From Sepiola atlantica (Eukaryota > Mollusca > Cephalopoda > Sepiida > Sepiolidae): a DNA stretch of 64,000 nt. The notes under the pieces are model-generated. The model was not told the origin of the DNA. It did no database searches and saw only the letters and a program-made list of their open reading frames with translations. Position 1 is the stretch's first letter. Each line of letters opens with the position of its first letter. The translations under genes were made by a program, and so were the position numbers. Of this stretch, positions 22,555-34,209 are shown in pieces. Location: NCBI GenBank assembly GCA_963556195.1, contig OY744532.1, positions 75,611,847-75,675,846 on the forward strand, written 5' to 3'.

Positions 22555-23010
22555 TCCTGGGTATGGCCTTAAAAGATATCCAGTGGTGAGGCCTCCATTT
22601 GGGAGCTGTGGGGATTGTGGAGTTGCCCCTTAGTTGCCATTGCTCCCAGGTCCACTCTGGCCCAGAGTGGTAGTACCTTTAAGGGCCCCATCTATGGGTC
22701 AAATAGAACCTACTGGCACTACCAGATCAGGCTGTCTGAAGTTATTGACTTCCTGACTCAAAATGCACCAAACATTGATGTTTTATTGTTTATTTTTCCT
22801 TTGCGAAACTGAATCATGTTCTGCAAAATCCAAAACAAAAAACAATTTCCCTCTCTCCCCTCTTCTTCCCTCCCTCCCCTCTTCTTCCCTCTCCCCTCCC
22901 CTTCACTCAACCAAGCACTATGAATGGATGCTTGAAGATATAAAGAACTTGAAACGTAAAAACCTGACAATTCAAAATATCAAAGCTCTTAACTAATGAC
23001 TATAAATGAC
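22555..23010 (+). repeat. Dispersed repeat R2, longest copy
   Basis: Landmarks are GGTCCTGGGTATGGCCTTAA, CTACCAGATCAGGCTGTCTG and AAAATGCACCAAACATTGAT. Matching parts lie at 39260-39480 (3' half) and 63085-63230 (5' half). This copy contains both halves, so it defines the family over about 450 bp. A C/T-rich insert lies at 22848-22912. No frame. It may be the 3' region of a retroelement. Confidence 0.75.
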
Positions 23011-23879
23011 CCACTGACTTAAGGCTCAAATGAAGGATATTTCCTTCTATATTCATGGCATGAAAGGATCCTTAGGGTTGATGTGCCATTAAGCAATATC
23101 TTACCTTACGAATAGATAAAACAACATGCAATTATAATTTTGATACATAAATTGTGTAAAAGAATTGATTTACTTATCAGTTTGGGTACAAAATATATTC
23201 ATCAGAAAATGTTCAATACTTGTCATGTTGGAGTGTTTTCTTAAATATAAAAACAAAAAACAAAAAAAAAGATTCGGTCAGTGTTTTTGGTACCCCCACC
23301 ATGATTAAGGTCTTCATCTCTCTTAATTGGTTTCCAAATTTCATAGCGAAATTCCTCAGAAGAGCAGTAGCAAACTTTTAAAAAGCGCCACCGTTCTTCG
23401 CAAAATTCGCAAAAATGACCCGTTAGCTATGTTTACGTTTTTATTAGTTTACTTGCTTAAAACTCTTAAAATATCACATATAGATTATTATTTATTGGTA
23501 CATGTCGAAGTATATTAATTTCCGAAAAAAAAAAAAAAATGGGGCCATTTTGAGGACTTAAAGTGCTTTGGTTTTTAAAATATTTTCTATTTTAGTAGAA
23601 CTCTCTTGAAATCTGTACTGATCCAAAATGTTTTTATGATCGATGGGTATTGCTAGTAGTACCAGTTCCAGAGAGTTTTTGCTGCATGGTAGATTTTCTA
23701 TTTTTATCTTAATGAGATTTTATTGGCTTTGTTTCGATTGTTGTACCTTCCAGCCTTCTTAAGGGACCTTTTGTCGTTTTTTTTTTTTTTTTTTTTTTTT
23801 TGCAGTCGTCTGGGAATTAATAAGATTTATCCCCCCCCCCCCCTTCTCAAACATCCCACGTTGTCTTGGGACAGTGTTA

Positions 23880-24065
23880 AGGGATATTCAATAGGTTGGG
23901 AAGCGTCTGTGTGTGCATTGTGATGTATGGAAGTGAAACCTGGCCATTGAGGGTTGAGGACATGCGTTGCATGGAGAGAAATGATACTAGTTTGACAAAT
24001 GGCACCTGAAGAATATATGAAGGCTAGACAACTGAAACAACTAAAATGATGACAACAATCGGAAA
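23880..24065 (+). pseudogene. LINE 3'-end remnant (reverse transcriptase C-terminal region)
   Basis: The sequence around 23915-23975 translates as VMYGSETWPLRVEDMRCMER, which fits the common LINE motif YGSETW..R..D..RL.R that follows the RT domain. The match stops soon after. It is the same family as 39655-39960 and 49240-49690. Confidence 0.7.
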
Positions 24066-24506
24066 CTTTTAAATGATGGAAATTTATCTTCCCCCAAATT
24101 CAGACAAAGGGTTGAATTGTTTTTGTTTACATTCATGAATGCATGGCATTCGAGTGGCAGCAGATATGGTGTCATGCTAAACCTGTTCTTTTCATAGATC
24201 AGCAGAAGCTATACTTGGTCCACGTTTTGATTGATGGGGTGTTACAGCATACTTGAGCCATTCCATATCAAATGGACAAGGGTCAGACCATGAATGATTC
24301 TAGAAAAAAAAATGAAAAACTACATGTCCCAAAATAAACAACAACAAAAAATGAAAAATGTTTGAAGTGATTATCTTACTTCCATACCAATTGGATTGAC
24401 CGATTAGTGTGTGTCATAATATATAAGTTCAAATATACTGATAAAATGAACTTAATACCAATATTTTTCTAAGCTGTTCAATACAAAGTAAAGCTTTATA
24501 AATAAA

Positions 24507-24660
24507 TAAATAAAATTATATAAAGATTAGAACAGCCTATGTGGATTAACCTACATTTTGATGTTAGTACATCTCAACGGGACTGTGAAATCAGCTGAGT
24601 TGATTTCAGTCCCGTAGGTTAATCCACATAGGCTGTTCTAATATTTATATAATTCTATTT
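24507..24660. repeat. Foldback with nested inner hairpin
   Basis: Outer arms are TAGAACAGCCTATGTGGATT on the left and AATCCACATAGGCTGTTCTA on the right. Between them lies a second inverted repeat, CGGGACTG and CAGTCCCG, around AAATCAGCTGAGTTGATTT. It ends beside a TG/TA tract. It is a near-perfect structure that would fold strongly as RNA. Confidence 0.85.
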
Positions 24661-24675
24661 ATTATTATATATATT

Positions 24676-24711
<36 letters not shown>

Positions 24712-24807
24712 GTATAATATATCATCAAATGTCCTGGAGACAATGTGTGAAAAAAGGAAAAACAAATTAAACACGGGAAGAAATCATCAAGAACGGGAGA
24801 TTAACCA

Positions 24808-24836
24808 GTTTCGTTCGGATTAATGAACGTCTTCAG
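24808..24836 (-). ncRNA. Hammerhead-like core in the terminal repeat of PLE B
   Basis: On the minus strand: CTGAAGA, CGTTC, ATTAATCC, GAAC, GAAAC. GTTC and GAAC pair fully; the first C would be unpaired. It lies in the same orientation as the RT and downstream of it, where PLE hammerheads are expected. Confidence 0.5.
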
Positions 24837-25257
24837 AAGAAAAAAAAGTGAAGATTTTAAATTTATTGAATAATAACGAAACCTAGGAAAAAAGAAGACG
24901 CACAACGGGATGTTTTTGGCACGTGCGTTACTATTTGAAAAAATTATGCAGCTCATGCAACAAAGGCGTTAAAATAGAAAGGGGGGGGAGGAATAAATGG
25001 AAACATGTAGTAGTAGTAGTGCTTTAACCAGGATCAGAGTTTGTTATGCAGTGTTAAGGTATATTGCATTGTTTGAGTGCGGTTTTTGCCAGATGCTTGC
25101 TTAAGGAATAAGATCCAAGTTTAAGGTTTATGTTAGATGGTGATGAGAGAAGGATTACAGTCCTTCTGATGCACTTTTAACATGGGAGAGAGAATTCAGT
25201 TTTGAGGAAGGTGCAGTTTGTAAAGTCAAAATTGTGGTTAAGTGTTCCTGTGTATGA

Positions 25258-26255
25258 TTAGTATGTTAGTGGCATTGTTGTTTGCTGTCCTGTTTATGTT
25301 CGTAAATGCAGGATTTTATATTTCTGACCATTTCACCGATATAAAATATCCGACATGAGGCACATTTTATTTTGTAAATGCTGGCAAGGGAAGAAGTGTC
25401 CTTACGGGGTAAGTGGGGAGGAGTTTGGTGTTGCGTAAATCCTTAATTGTTTTAGAAGTTGATGTTACTGTTTTTTTATGTCAGATTTGAATTGTTTTTG
25501 TAAGGAAATATATATGGGATTATTTAGGAGAACTATGTAAGATTTATTTTTTATCAATCATATCGGTGTTATTTGTTCTGGTTGCATTGTTATGAAGGGA
25601 CATTTTTGTAGTGTTAGTCTGTTTTTTTGTTGTTGTGGCTATTAAAGACTTTGCGTTTAGTATTGTGGATGAAAAATTGAGGCTATTTTAAAGCTTTGTA
25701 AGTGTTCTCGATATAGGTTTCTTCATTGCATAAATATATATATATTGCTTATACATCAGATTTTCACACACATTCTACCTCACACACATATATATATATA
25801 GTACGTTAGTGGGATTGTTGTGTTTGAGGTCCTGTTTATGTTCGTAAATGCAGAATTTTATATTTCTGTCCATTTCACCGATATACAACAGGCATTAGGC
25901 ACATTTAATTTTGTAAATGCCGGCTAGGGAAGAAGTGTCCTTACGGGTAAGTGGGAATGGAGTTTGGTGTTGAGTAAATCCTTAATTGTTTTAGAAGTTG
26001 ATGTTACTATTTTTATATCAGATTTGAATTGTTTTTGTAAGGAAATAGATATGGGATTATTGAAGAGAACTATCTAAGATTTATTTTTATAAATCTTGTC
26101 GGTGTTATTTGTGCTGGTTGTGTTGTTATGAGGAGAAAACTTTTGTAGTAATAGTGTTTTTTTTTTGTTGTGGATATTAAAGGTTTTGCTTTTAGTGTTG
26201 TGTATGAAAAATTGTGGATATTTTAAAGCTTTTGTTAGTGTTCTCAATAGGTTTC
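25258..26255 (-). pseudogene. Two decayed copies of a GIY-YIG-type endonuclease segment
   Basis: In the copy at 25258-25735 the minus strand reads RIFYIGEMVRNIKSCIYEHK after a CASC pair. This matches the family pattern C..C...YIGET.R.L..RI.EH, the nuclease core. Stops and shifts break both copies. The second copy (25800-26255) aligns with it along its length at roughly 85 percent by eye. Duplication may predate or follow insertion. Confidence 0.75.
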
Positions 26256-26289
26256 TTCATTGCAGAGGTAAGCGGGGCTGCAAATTCTT

Positions 26290-26640
26290 AGAGCTCCGAG
26301 GGTGAGCCTATGATCATTCTAGATTTTATTCTGTTGTGGTCTGAGTAGAAATGAATAAGATCATTTTTATTTGTTGGTTTTCTATAGACTGAGAAATTTA
26401 GGCCGGTTGGTGTGTTTTGCAGAGTGAGACCAAGGAAGTTGAGGATGTGATTATTTTCTAATTCGGAAGTGAAGGAAATGGTGTGTTCAATTTTATTGTC
26501 AGGGAGACTAATGTGATGTGGGTAGATAAGGCGTATATCTAAAGGGTAGGATAGATTTGAAGGGGTCGTTCTCAAAAAAATTCCAGGAAAGACAGGCAAG
26601 GACTCCACTGAGAGGGAACCCCATGGGTAAACCAAATGTG
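26290..26640 (-). pseudogene. Reverse transcriptase fragment of PLE B
   Basis: One frame reads MGFPLSGVLACL, the RT motif with a G-P-L-S core. After a shift the next frame reads LNFLGLTLQNTPTGLNFSVY then RKPTNKNDLIHFYSDH, the conserved FL...YRKPT..N...H..S.H block of PLE reverse transcriptases. Where the catalytic Y-x-D-D should be, the text reads Y-P-L-D-I, consistent with a small indel. It is not functional. Confidence 0.85.
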
Positions 26641-26654
26641 TGTGTGTGTGTGTT

Positions 26655-26850
26655 TTAAGTACGTTTGTATATACAGGATTCACTCCTAAACCGATCATTA
26701 TGAATTTTGGAAAACAGCTACTAGCCTTAAGGGGCTGTATTTAGTTTTATACAAAGGAGGTAAAAAGTGGGGGTAAGCCCTTTGTGAAAATTCAGATACC
26801 TTTGATTTTTGTGAAATTTTAACAGATATTAGACATCAATTAATAAATAT
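26655..26850 (+). repeat. Dispersed repeat R1, 5' part
   Basis: It starts TATACAGGATTCACTCC and runs to GTGAAATTTTAACA, then breaks off at 26850. Its start directly follows the CA run that ends PLE B. Confidence 0.75.
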
Positions 26851-26859
26851 GTGTGCTTA

Positions 26860-27480
26860 TCATTAAACGGCGATAAAACAAAGACTGTTGGACATTCATG
26901 ACTGAAATCTTGGTGGACAAGTCAGGCAGAGATTGAAGTTTATTTGTGCCATGGTTTAATTGCAGAAAAGAATTGTCTATTACATGAACGATTTCTTGGG
27001 TGGCATTTTATTGTCCCCAGTAGTAATAGTAGTGAGGTTTTATTTTTATTTAAAACAAATTATTGAAATCCCCTAAAAACGAACTCAAAGGGAATCAACC
27101 AATATAAGTGTAACATAACCTGGTAAATAGTCTAATACTTTTAAACATAAGCGTATATTTTAACATGTAACTCTAGGTTAACCAGTGCACATCCCTGGGT
27201 CAGCAAGTTCGAGTGGCAATCTCTGACCCGAGTGGTAATTAAGTCCAAATGATAGTTAACTCTCATTGGACGCATTAAGTCATGTGGTGATAGATTTTTA
27301 GAAGTGAGGATTTTAATTTTAAAATTAAACTGTAGTCCTTCAAACATGTCAAGGGATGAGGTGAACGTTCGAGTTTCACACTGTTTGAATTAAGGTGTGC
27401 ATCAAAATCAACTGTTTTGCTATTTTTCTTCGCTCTTGAGGTGATCAGTTATAAGAAAATAAACAAAACCAATCTTGCAC
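26860..27480. other. Unique stretch, nothing recognised
   Basis: No gene, RNA or repeat shared with the rest of the window was seen. The minus-strand frame at 27141-27347 has no known pattern. Confidence 0.4.
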
Positions 27481-27484
27481 TTTC

Positions 27485-28112
27485 TCTTTCTTCGTTTTTT
27501 TTCCTTTCTTCGTTTTTTTTTTCCATTCTTCGTTTTTTTTTTCCATTCTTCGTTTTTCTTTTTCCATTCTTCGTTTTTTTTTTTCCATTCTTCGTTTTTT
27601 TTTTTCCATTCTTCGTTTTTTTTTTCCATTCTTCTTCGTTTTTTTTTTCCATTCTTCTTTTTTTTTTTTTTCCATTCTTCGTTTTTTTTTTTTCCATTCT
27701 TCGTTTTTTTTTTTCCATTCTTCGTTTTTTTTTTTTTCCATTCTTCGTTTTTTTTTCTTTCTTCGTTTTTTTTTCTTTCTTCGTTTTTTTTTCCATTCGT
27801 TTTTTTTTTCCATTCTTTTTTTTTTCCATTCTTCGTTTATTTTCTTTTTCTTTCTTCGTTTATTTTCTTTTTCTTTCTTCGTTTATTTTCTTTTTCTTTC
27901 TTCGTTTATTTTCTTTTTCTTTCTTCGTTTATTTTCTTTTTCTTTCTTCGTTTATTTTCTTTTTCTTTCTTCGTTTATTTTCTTTTTCTTTCTTCGTTTA
28001 TTTTCTTTTTCTTTCTTCGTTTATTTTCTTTTTCTTTCTTCGTTTATTTTCTTTTTCTTTCTTCGTTTATTTTCTTTTTCTTTCTTCGTTTATTTTCTTT
28101 TTCTAACCGTTT
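27485..28112. repeat. T-rich tandem array (TTCG units)
   Basis: The first block (27485-27830) has units of about 19-23 bp with TTCG, a T8-T12 run and CCA. The second block (27832-28105) is about twelve copies of a 23-bp unit, TTCGTTTATTTTC plus TTTTTCTTTC. Pyrimidines are on the + strand. The frames of up to 290 codons are artefacts. Confidence 0.97.
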
Positions 28113-28689
28113 TTTTTTCTCATTCTTCGTTTTCTTTTATCTTTTTTCTTTCTTTTTCCTGTGTTGTTTTTTTCTGCTTTTTGATTTTACCCTCCTCCCT
28201 TCCAGACATCTTCATGCTTATTTCTTGGCTACCATCTGTTCGTGTTGGTTTTTCACCTGTTTCCACAGGTGTTCATCCATCGTATTCTTCCTGAGGTCAT
28301 TAGCGAGTGTTTCTCTTGTGTTTGCGGCAGTGAGATGCTCAGGTTGATCTTCTAAAAGAAAGAAAATGAGAAGAAGGAAATCTTGTACAAGTCGTGTAAT
28401 TACTTTCTCATTAGCGAAGCTCAAAACGATGGCGGGAGGTGTAAGTTGGATTTCCTTTGGCCTGATCAAATCTTTAGGATTGAGAGGGTGGGGGGTAGAA
28501 ATCTGAGGGTAGAAAAGGGGTATTTAGTGTGAAAGTAATGGAAAAGGGCAAGACATATTTCATCTCAGTCACATGGAATTTTGAACTTTTTTTTTCCTTT
28601 CTTTTTTCACTAGGCAAATTCCTCCCACCCTGGTTTTAGGGGAGGGGAGTGGTTTTGTGCATTTTAATTAGTACTGTGGGACCCATGGA

Positions 28690-28945
28690 AATTTCAGTCT
28701 CTTTTATGGCATGTGTTCTTCAGAATCGTCTGATGTATTCCCTGCTTCCTTTATTACAGCTCGTTTGACTTGTTGGTCTAGTGGTCTTCATCAATTCACT
28801 GTTCAGGTAGTTCGGTGTAATACATCTTATTGCGGTAGCTTCTTTCTAAGAACTGCAGACTTGTGGAACTCTCTTCCTGCTGACTGTTTCATTCCTATCT
28901 ATGGCCTTAGACTTAAACGTGTTAAAATACAAAGCATTATATGAC
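28690..28945 (+). pseudogene. LINE C-terminal remnant
   Basis: The reading frame at 28711-28941 includes HQFTVQVVRCNTSYCGSFF then LRTADLWNSLPADCF. This matches the C-terminal end of jockey/CR1-like LINE polyproteins (R..T......SF..R....WN.LP). The start is arbitrary and there is no RT core. It stands alone. Confidence 0.8.
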
Positions 28946-28949
28946 TTGA

Positions 28950-29849
28950 GCTTGATATATGGAGATGATAATTTCGAGATGTGTAATAGAACAAAATATA
29001 TCATCTTAATTTATTAATTTATCTTGTAAGCATTGAAATAAAATATAAGTAGGAAATTTGAATTATTAAATATAAACCGTTAGGAAAGCCATGCAATTTA
29101 AAAAAAATATATTTTGAATTTTCGGCGATATACACTCCCGTAACAATTAAAAATTAAGATATAGCTTCATCTCTTTCTGAATTAGAAATTAGTAATGGGA
29201 CGATTCCGATACAATTACCGATTATAAATTATTTTTTTTTGGGGGGGGGGGATAGCAAAGAGTCCTCATCTACTTTTAAATGTAGATATAATTTTCTTTT
29301 TAATTTGACAAATTTCGTTAGGTTTTCCGTTTATATATTGTATCCAAGATTTTGATAAACTCATTGTAAGAGTTTAATCTATATTTTTCACTTGTACCAT
29401 TTTCTTATTTATCCACTCGGGCCATTTTTTTCCGGTGCCCTTTTTACCTAAATTCGTTATGATCTGTAAATTTTAGTTATGCTGGTAGTTTAAAATAATT
29501 AAAAAAATATATTTATCATTTTATCATTAGTACCACCAATAGAAAATTGAGTCAAATCAAAACAAAAAAATTTTTTTTAAAGAATCGTTTTTGAAATCGG
29601 AAATTAGGCTAAAAGTTTTCCGAAAATGTTCCGATTTTTCCGATTCCGATTAATCGTCCCAACACTATTAGAACTAGTGTTCTTGTTTTAAAAGCATTGT
29701 TGATATATAGGAAATTCGAAATATTAAAAATAATAAACCGTTAGGAAAGCCAAGTAATTTTTGTTATAGATGGAATAAATATGTAATAGTTTTCTGATGA
29801 AATAAAAACACTCATCGATTAAGTTTCTATTGTGAATTCCTTTTATGGG

Positions 29850-29860
<11 letters not shown>
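28950..29860. other. AT-rich stretch with short direct repeat
   Basis: AAACCGTTAGGAAAGCCA occurs near 29076 and again near 29735, within related AT-rich context about 660 bp apart. A T10/G10 junction lies near 29235. No gene. Confidence 0.45.
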
Positions 29861-29886
<26 letters not shown>

Positions 29887-29891
<5 letters not shown>

Positions 29892-30023
29892 TTTGGTACA
29901 GAAAACTTAGTACAACATTCGTACCGTCGGTTTCAAGCACAGAAGGACTTAGCCACCCGACTCTCTTCAGCTTCTGTTGTCATCTCTCTGTATTGTACTA
30001 ATTTTTCTGTACCAAAATAAATA
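29887..30023. repeat. Foldback with about 30-bp arms
   Basis: TTTATTTTGGTACAGAAAA and TTAGTACAA on the left are complementary to TTGTACTAA and TTTTCTGTACCAAAATAAA on the right. The loop on the minus strand contains CTGAAGA and, 30 nt later, GAAAC. A stem II between them is not convincing. A TA tract abuts the left arm. Confidence 0.75.
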
Positions 30024-30114
30024 AATATTGCACTCTTAATTTTTAATTTGTAATTTTAATTCTCAATTAATCGAGCACTCTGCTGGGATTTTTCCTGCTA
30101 TATTACAAAGAAGT

Positions 30115-30149
<35 letters not shown>

Positions 30150-30153
<4 letters not shown>

Positions 30154-30650
30154 GAACAAGGCATATTTCTATTGAAGCGTAAGGAGCTACTATGATAAGG
30201 GCCAGATTTATGTGGGGACAACATGGTTGAAGAGTTGGGTAGCAAGATGTTTATTCACATTACATTTAAATTTCTGCATGTTGATACGGATGAAGGAACA
30301 GGGAGGGAATTCCAAAGGCAAGTGGTCCAAGGAAAGAAGTTATTAGAGTAGAAAATCTTCTAGAGACATCTACAGAGAAGGGGCGTGATTTTGCTGCTAG
30401 TCAAGTTGATCGAGGGTATTTACATTGAGGGGGGGGTTACAAGTGCAGTAAGTTCATCGGAGCACATTCCATGGAAGTACTTGCAAAACAAGCACAATGA
30501 TGCAACGCTGTGGCAATGCGATATGGGCTGGAGCTTGACAGCCAGTGTGGGACCAATTAGGTTTGAAATTGTTTTTTTGCACCCTATCTAAGAGGAAGAG
30601 GCTAGTGATTGGTGCACTAGCCCAGATGCCTCTGCTGTATATATTAAAAA
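30150..30650 (-). pseudogene. LINE C-terminal remnant, family G (uninterrupted copy)
   Basis: The minus strand reads ASAPITSLFLLDRVQKN near 30600, then KYFHGMCSDELTALV, then TTCLWNSLPVPSSVST. These correspond to the LINE pattern W..AP...L..LDRVQ, ..YF.G.CS.EL..L, and R...WN.LP. Stops and shifts interrupt it. It is the empty-site counterpart of 53050-53910, where a U2-headed SINE sits between the second and third motifs. Confidence 0.85.
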
Positions 30651-31007
30651 AAAAAAACTACAAAAATGAGTGAAAACCAACTAGGTTCTTTTGTAGAATA
30701 GTGGCCTCTTCGAACACTGATCATGTTTATGTCGTAGACAACTGGAAATTGAACTTTGCTTCTTTGGTTGTAAGAATGTCAAAATAATTAAACCTAACTA
30801 AAAAAAATATATATAAAAAAAAAATAAAAGTGTACAGAAAAAAAATGTATAATTTATTTTATTTTTGCTGCAGCAGCAGCAATGGGCTAGTAGTCGTAAA
30901 GCCTGCACGTTTTTTTAAAGAAGTTATCTAATTTGTTCACAAATAGATTTATTCCTTAATAGATAATTTATTATCTATTTTTTTTTTTTTTTTTTTTTTT
31001 TTGAACG

Positions 31008-31737
31008 TCATGACCTGTGCCGCAGAAGAAACCATCGGCTACAAAACTAAGAAAAGACAGGACTGGTTCAACGAGAGTGACGGTACCATCTCCTCTCTCA
31101 TCGAAGCTAAATATCAAGCGTGTTTGACCCTATAGAACCAGCCTACAGCTGCTAATAAAAGTGCTCACAATCAAGCTGTAGAAGAATGTCAAAGAGGGAT
31201 CCGAGAAGCCCAGAACAACTGGTGGCAAAGACAAGCTGCAGAGATACAAAACTATGCTACACCAGCTAGATCTGTGCAGCGTCTATGCAGCAACCAAATA
31301 AATTTTCGGTCCTACATGGTCATCAGTGGGTGGCTTGAAGGACGTGGATGGGGCCACAACCATCACTGACAGTGAGGGTATTCCAACAAGATGAAGGTTC
31401 CATTTTGAGAACCTCCTTAACGATCACGTTGACACCCCAGATGATCTGAGGATGACCCCCTCAGCATCCTGTCCGTCACTGGATGGCACTTTCTACCTTC
31501 CATCTAGGACTTCAATCAAGCCCTGAAGCGGATGAATCCTGGCAAAGCCCCATGGCCTGACAATGTCCCACTGGAGCTCATCACTCACGGTGGCCCCGAG
31601 CTGAGGAACCATCTTATGCTCCTCATATTTAAGATCTGGGAGACAAAGACCCTCCCCAGTGACTTCCGCGATGCAACCATTGTAACAATTTTCAAAAGGG
31701 GGGGATCGGGAGAATTGTGATAATTACCGGGGAATAT
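31008..31737 (+). pseudogene. LINE endonuclease/RT linker and RT start, broken
   Basis: The frame from 31008 gives AAEETIGYKTKKRQDWFNES then a TAG stop. It resumes with ECQRGIREAQNNWWQRQAAE and later GPTWSSVGGLKDVDGA and WRFHFENLLN. The last part gives MNPGKAPWPDNVPLELITHG, the first RT motif (GKAPGPD..P.E) with W for G. This order (linker, then RT motif) is that of non-LTR retrotransposons. It ends abruptly at the CT array at 31790. Several stops and shifts. Confidence 0.88.
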
Positions 31738-31789
31738 TCAGTTTTTAATATAATAAAGTATAAGTGAAGAATTTGGTATATTTAGTATG

Positions 31790-32413
31790 CCTCTCTCTCT
31801 GCCTCTCTCTCTCTCTCTCTGCCTCTCTCTCTCTGCCTCTCTCTCTCTGCCTCTCTCTCTCTCTCTGCCTCTCTCTCTCTCTCTGCCTCTCTCTCTCTCT
31901 CTGCCTCTCTCTCTCTCTGCCTCTCTCTCTCTCTGCCTCTCTCTCTCTCTGCCTCTCTCTCTCTCTGCCTCTCTCTCTCTCTGCCTCTCTCTCTCTCTGC
32001 CTCTCTCTCTCTCTGCCTCTCTCTCTCTCTGCCTCTCTCTCTCTCTCTCTCTCTGCCTCTCTCTCTCTCTGCCTCTCTCTCTCTCTGCCTCTCTCTCTCT
32101 CTCTCTCTCTCTCTGCCTCTCTCTCTCTCTCTGCCTCTCTCTCTCTCTCTCTCTGCCTCTCTCTCTCTCTCTCTGCCTCTCTCTCTCTCTCTCTCTGCCT
32201 CTCTCTCTCTCTCTGCCTCTCTCTCTCTCTCTGCCTCTCTCTCTCTCTCTGCCTCTCTCTCTCTCTCTGCCTCTCTCTCTCTCTCTCTCTCTGCCTCTCT
32301 CTCTCTGCCTCTCTGTCTCTGCCTCTCTCTGCCTCTCTCTCTCTCTCTGCCTCTCTCTCTCTCTGCCTCTCTCTCTCTCTCTCTCTCTGCCTCTCTCTCT
32401 CTCTCTCTCTCTG

Positions 32414-32448
<35 letters not shown>

Positions 32449-32482
32449 CTCTCTCTCTCTCTCTCTGCCTCTCTCTCTTATA
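31790..32482. repeat. CT/GC dinucleotide-rich tandem array
   Basis: CTCTCTCTCTCTGC-type units of 12-18 bp are repeated for about 690 bp, with pyrimidines on the + strand. It leads into TATATATGAGAGAGAGAG, so a short inverted stretch closes the right end. The frames of about 260 codons are artefacts. Confidence 0.97.
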
Positions 32483-32712
32483 TATGAGAGAGAGAGATGA
32501 TAAAGGAAAACACCTGTGTGCATGTCTGTCCCCTAAAACCAAGACATACTAGGAGTGTACATTAAATATAAGTGTATTTGCATGTGAACATAATGGAAGT
32601 AGTTCTGCATCTCTAACTGTCCCTTAAAGGAGCTAATGACACTTTTCTAACATGGTACACAATGAAATTAATTTATTTTATAAGCATTACTTTAAGAGGA
32701 TTAACATATATC

Positions 32713-32860
32713 TGAATAGCTCAGTGGGTAAGATATCTAGCTGACAACATCAAGGTTTTTAATATGATGCTATCCCACACTCTTAACCAGGCAACGCCAG
32801 GTAATGTATGTATATGTATGTATGTATGTATATATATATATATATATATCTTTGAGGAAT
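32713..32860 (+). repeat. tRNA-derived SINE remnant
   Basis: TAGCTCAGTGGGTAAGA (32717-32733) is a good tRNA D-arm/A-box sequence. The expected B box is eroded (AAGGTTTTTAATA near 32752). It ends in a TATG/TA microsatellite, as many SINEs do. It is not a usable tRNA gene. Confidence 0.5.
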
Positions 32861-33633
32861 ACATAGCAAAGTTGTAATTGTAATACCGGCTTTAGCTGTT
32901 ATAACTTATTTTAATACTTATGCATTACTGATAGCGTGACGCAAAATGAAGGTACAATCGTATTGATATATAGATTCTTAATTCAGAGCCTATAGTTTGT
33001 ATTATTATTAGTATTAATATTACTTCTATATGGAGAGTAAGCTAAATGAAAGTGTTCAACAAAAAAAAAAAAAATGTGGTATAAAGGCTGCATAACGAAC
33101 ACTTTGGTGAAGGGAAATATCAAGGTTAACGGCTGGGAAAAGTTGTCTCTTAATTGTTCTTTGTTGAGGAAGTTAATCCCGAATAGTAAGACATCATTTG
33201 AAAGGAATCGCATCCATCATGAGAAACTCCAGAGAGAAGCATACACAATGTTTGGCATCATTCTATCAGAATGTCTTAGGACTCGAACCGATTTGATCTG
33301 TAATGAATATAGAATGGTTTCTTGCAGTACTGCTGGTCGTAGAAGTTACAAAGGCTGTAGAATCAAATTGACACTTCCCGGCATATAGTCCACCAACAGT
33401 TTATATCTAAATATTGCTTAATTCAAGCAAGAATTTTCTCAACATTATCCACTCATGGACAAGCAGCCAATCGGAACTGAGAATGAACTTGCCCATCTGA
33501 GCATAATGGAATATTCCGGCATTTTTATAAACCGGCTTTCTAATGTTCTTTTCAGTTTATTTGTCTGTAGCTCAACTCTTCAAACAATTGAGCACTAAAT
33601 ATTAAATTAAATAGTTTTTAACTAGTTTATTTA
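32861..33633. other. Unique stretch, nothing recognised
   Basis: The frame at 33074-33388 (104 codons) has no recognisable pattern and starts next to an A13 run. No repeats shared with the rest of the window. Confidence 0.4.
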
Positions 33634-33645
33634 TATGCAGCGTAT

Positions 33646-33994
33646 TGATTTACTCCTCTCCAGGAGTTAGGCACAAGGCCAGTTTTTATCTTACTCCCAC
33701 AAGTAAGATGTGACCCGAGATCGTGTCAGGAAAGTGGGGTTTAAAAATTGCCTGGGCAGCCCCGTCGACATTCCCCGGTAGGGGCGCCTCAGGCAGTAAG
33801 CAATAAACTTACTCCTCCCCAAAGAGGGGAGGCAAAGCCTGGGAAGGTGGACCTCCCAGAACTGCACAGGACAGACCCATTGACCGGCGTAAATCAAGAC
33901 CCAAAGGCCAAGACAACACCAGTATGGGGTGCAGTATCCATCGGAACAGATACTACACTTTGATCTTAGCCAAATGGCCAAGAAACCTTGTTTT
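33646..33994 (-). mobile_element. U2-headed SINE, copy 5, with 12-bp target-site duplication
   Basis: It is flanked by TATGCAGCGTAT (33634-33645) and TATGCAGAGTAT (33995-34006), a 12-bp duplication with one difference. On the minus strand it begins TTTCTTGGCCATTTGGCTAA then GATCAAAGTG. The tail ends GAGGAGTAAATCAATA. It is full length and among the youngest copies. Confidence 0.95.
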
Positions 33995-34209
33995 TATGCA
34001 GAGTATGTGGGAAAGAATGTACTGCAATTGGGAGATCCACCAGAATAATGAAACAGTTTCTTTTATTAGGGGTCTGCTTACTTATTATTTGTACTAGAGA
34101 GTGTAAATCATTGGCTGGGCACAAGACCTATTCACTCTATACATGCTTAAAAAAAAAACAATTTATTGGCTGATGGCAATACTCGGACATGAGTTGCAGT
34201 CATCATTAA

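Larger units (their letters stand above)
24740..26650 (-). mobile_element. Penelope-like element B, with duplicated endonuclease segment
   Basis: It reads on the minus strand from RT text at 26640-26290 to GIY-YIG-type text at about 25420-25270, then a terminal repeat with a hammerhead-like core near 24810. The endonuclease-side segment is present twice, at 25258-25735 and 25800-26255, separated by a TA tract. The two copies share blocks such as TTTATGTTCGTAAATGCAG and GGAAGAAGTGTCCTTACGGG. The 5' end is cut, abutting a CA run and an R1 copy at 26655. Confidence 0.85.

Noticed and set aside
27417..28347. Open frames of up to 290 codons
   Set aside because: TTCG/T-run tandem array giving Phe-rich or Lys-rich text; no domain and no splice context.
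31738..32552. Open frames of about 260 codons
   Set aside because: CT-rich array with Ser-Leu or Arg-Glu repeats only.
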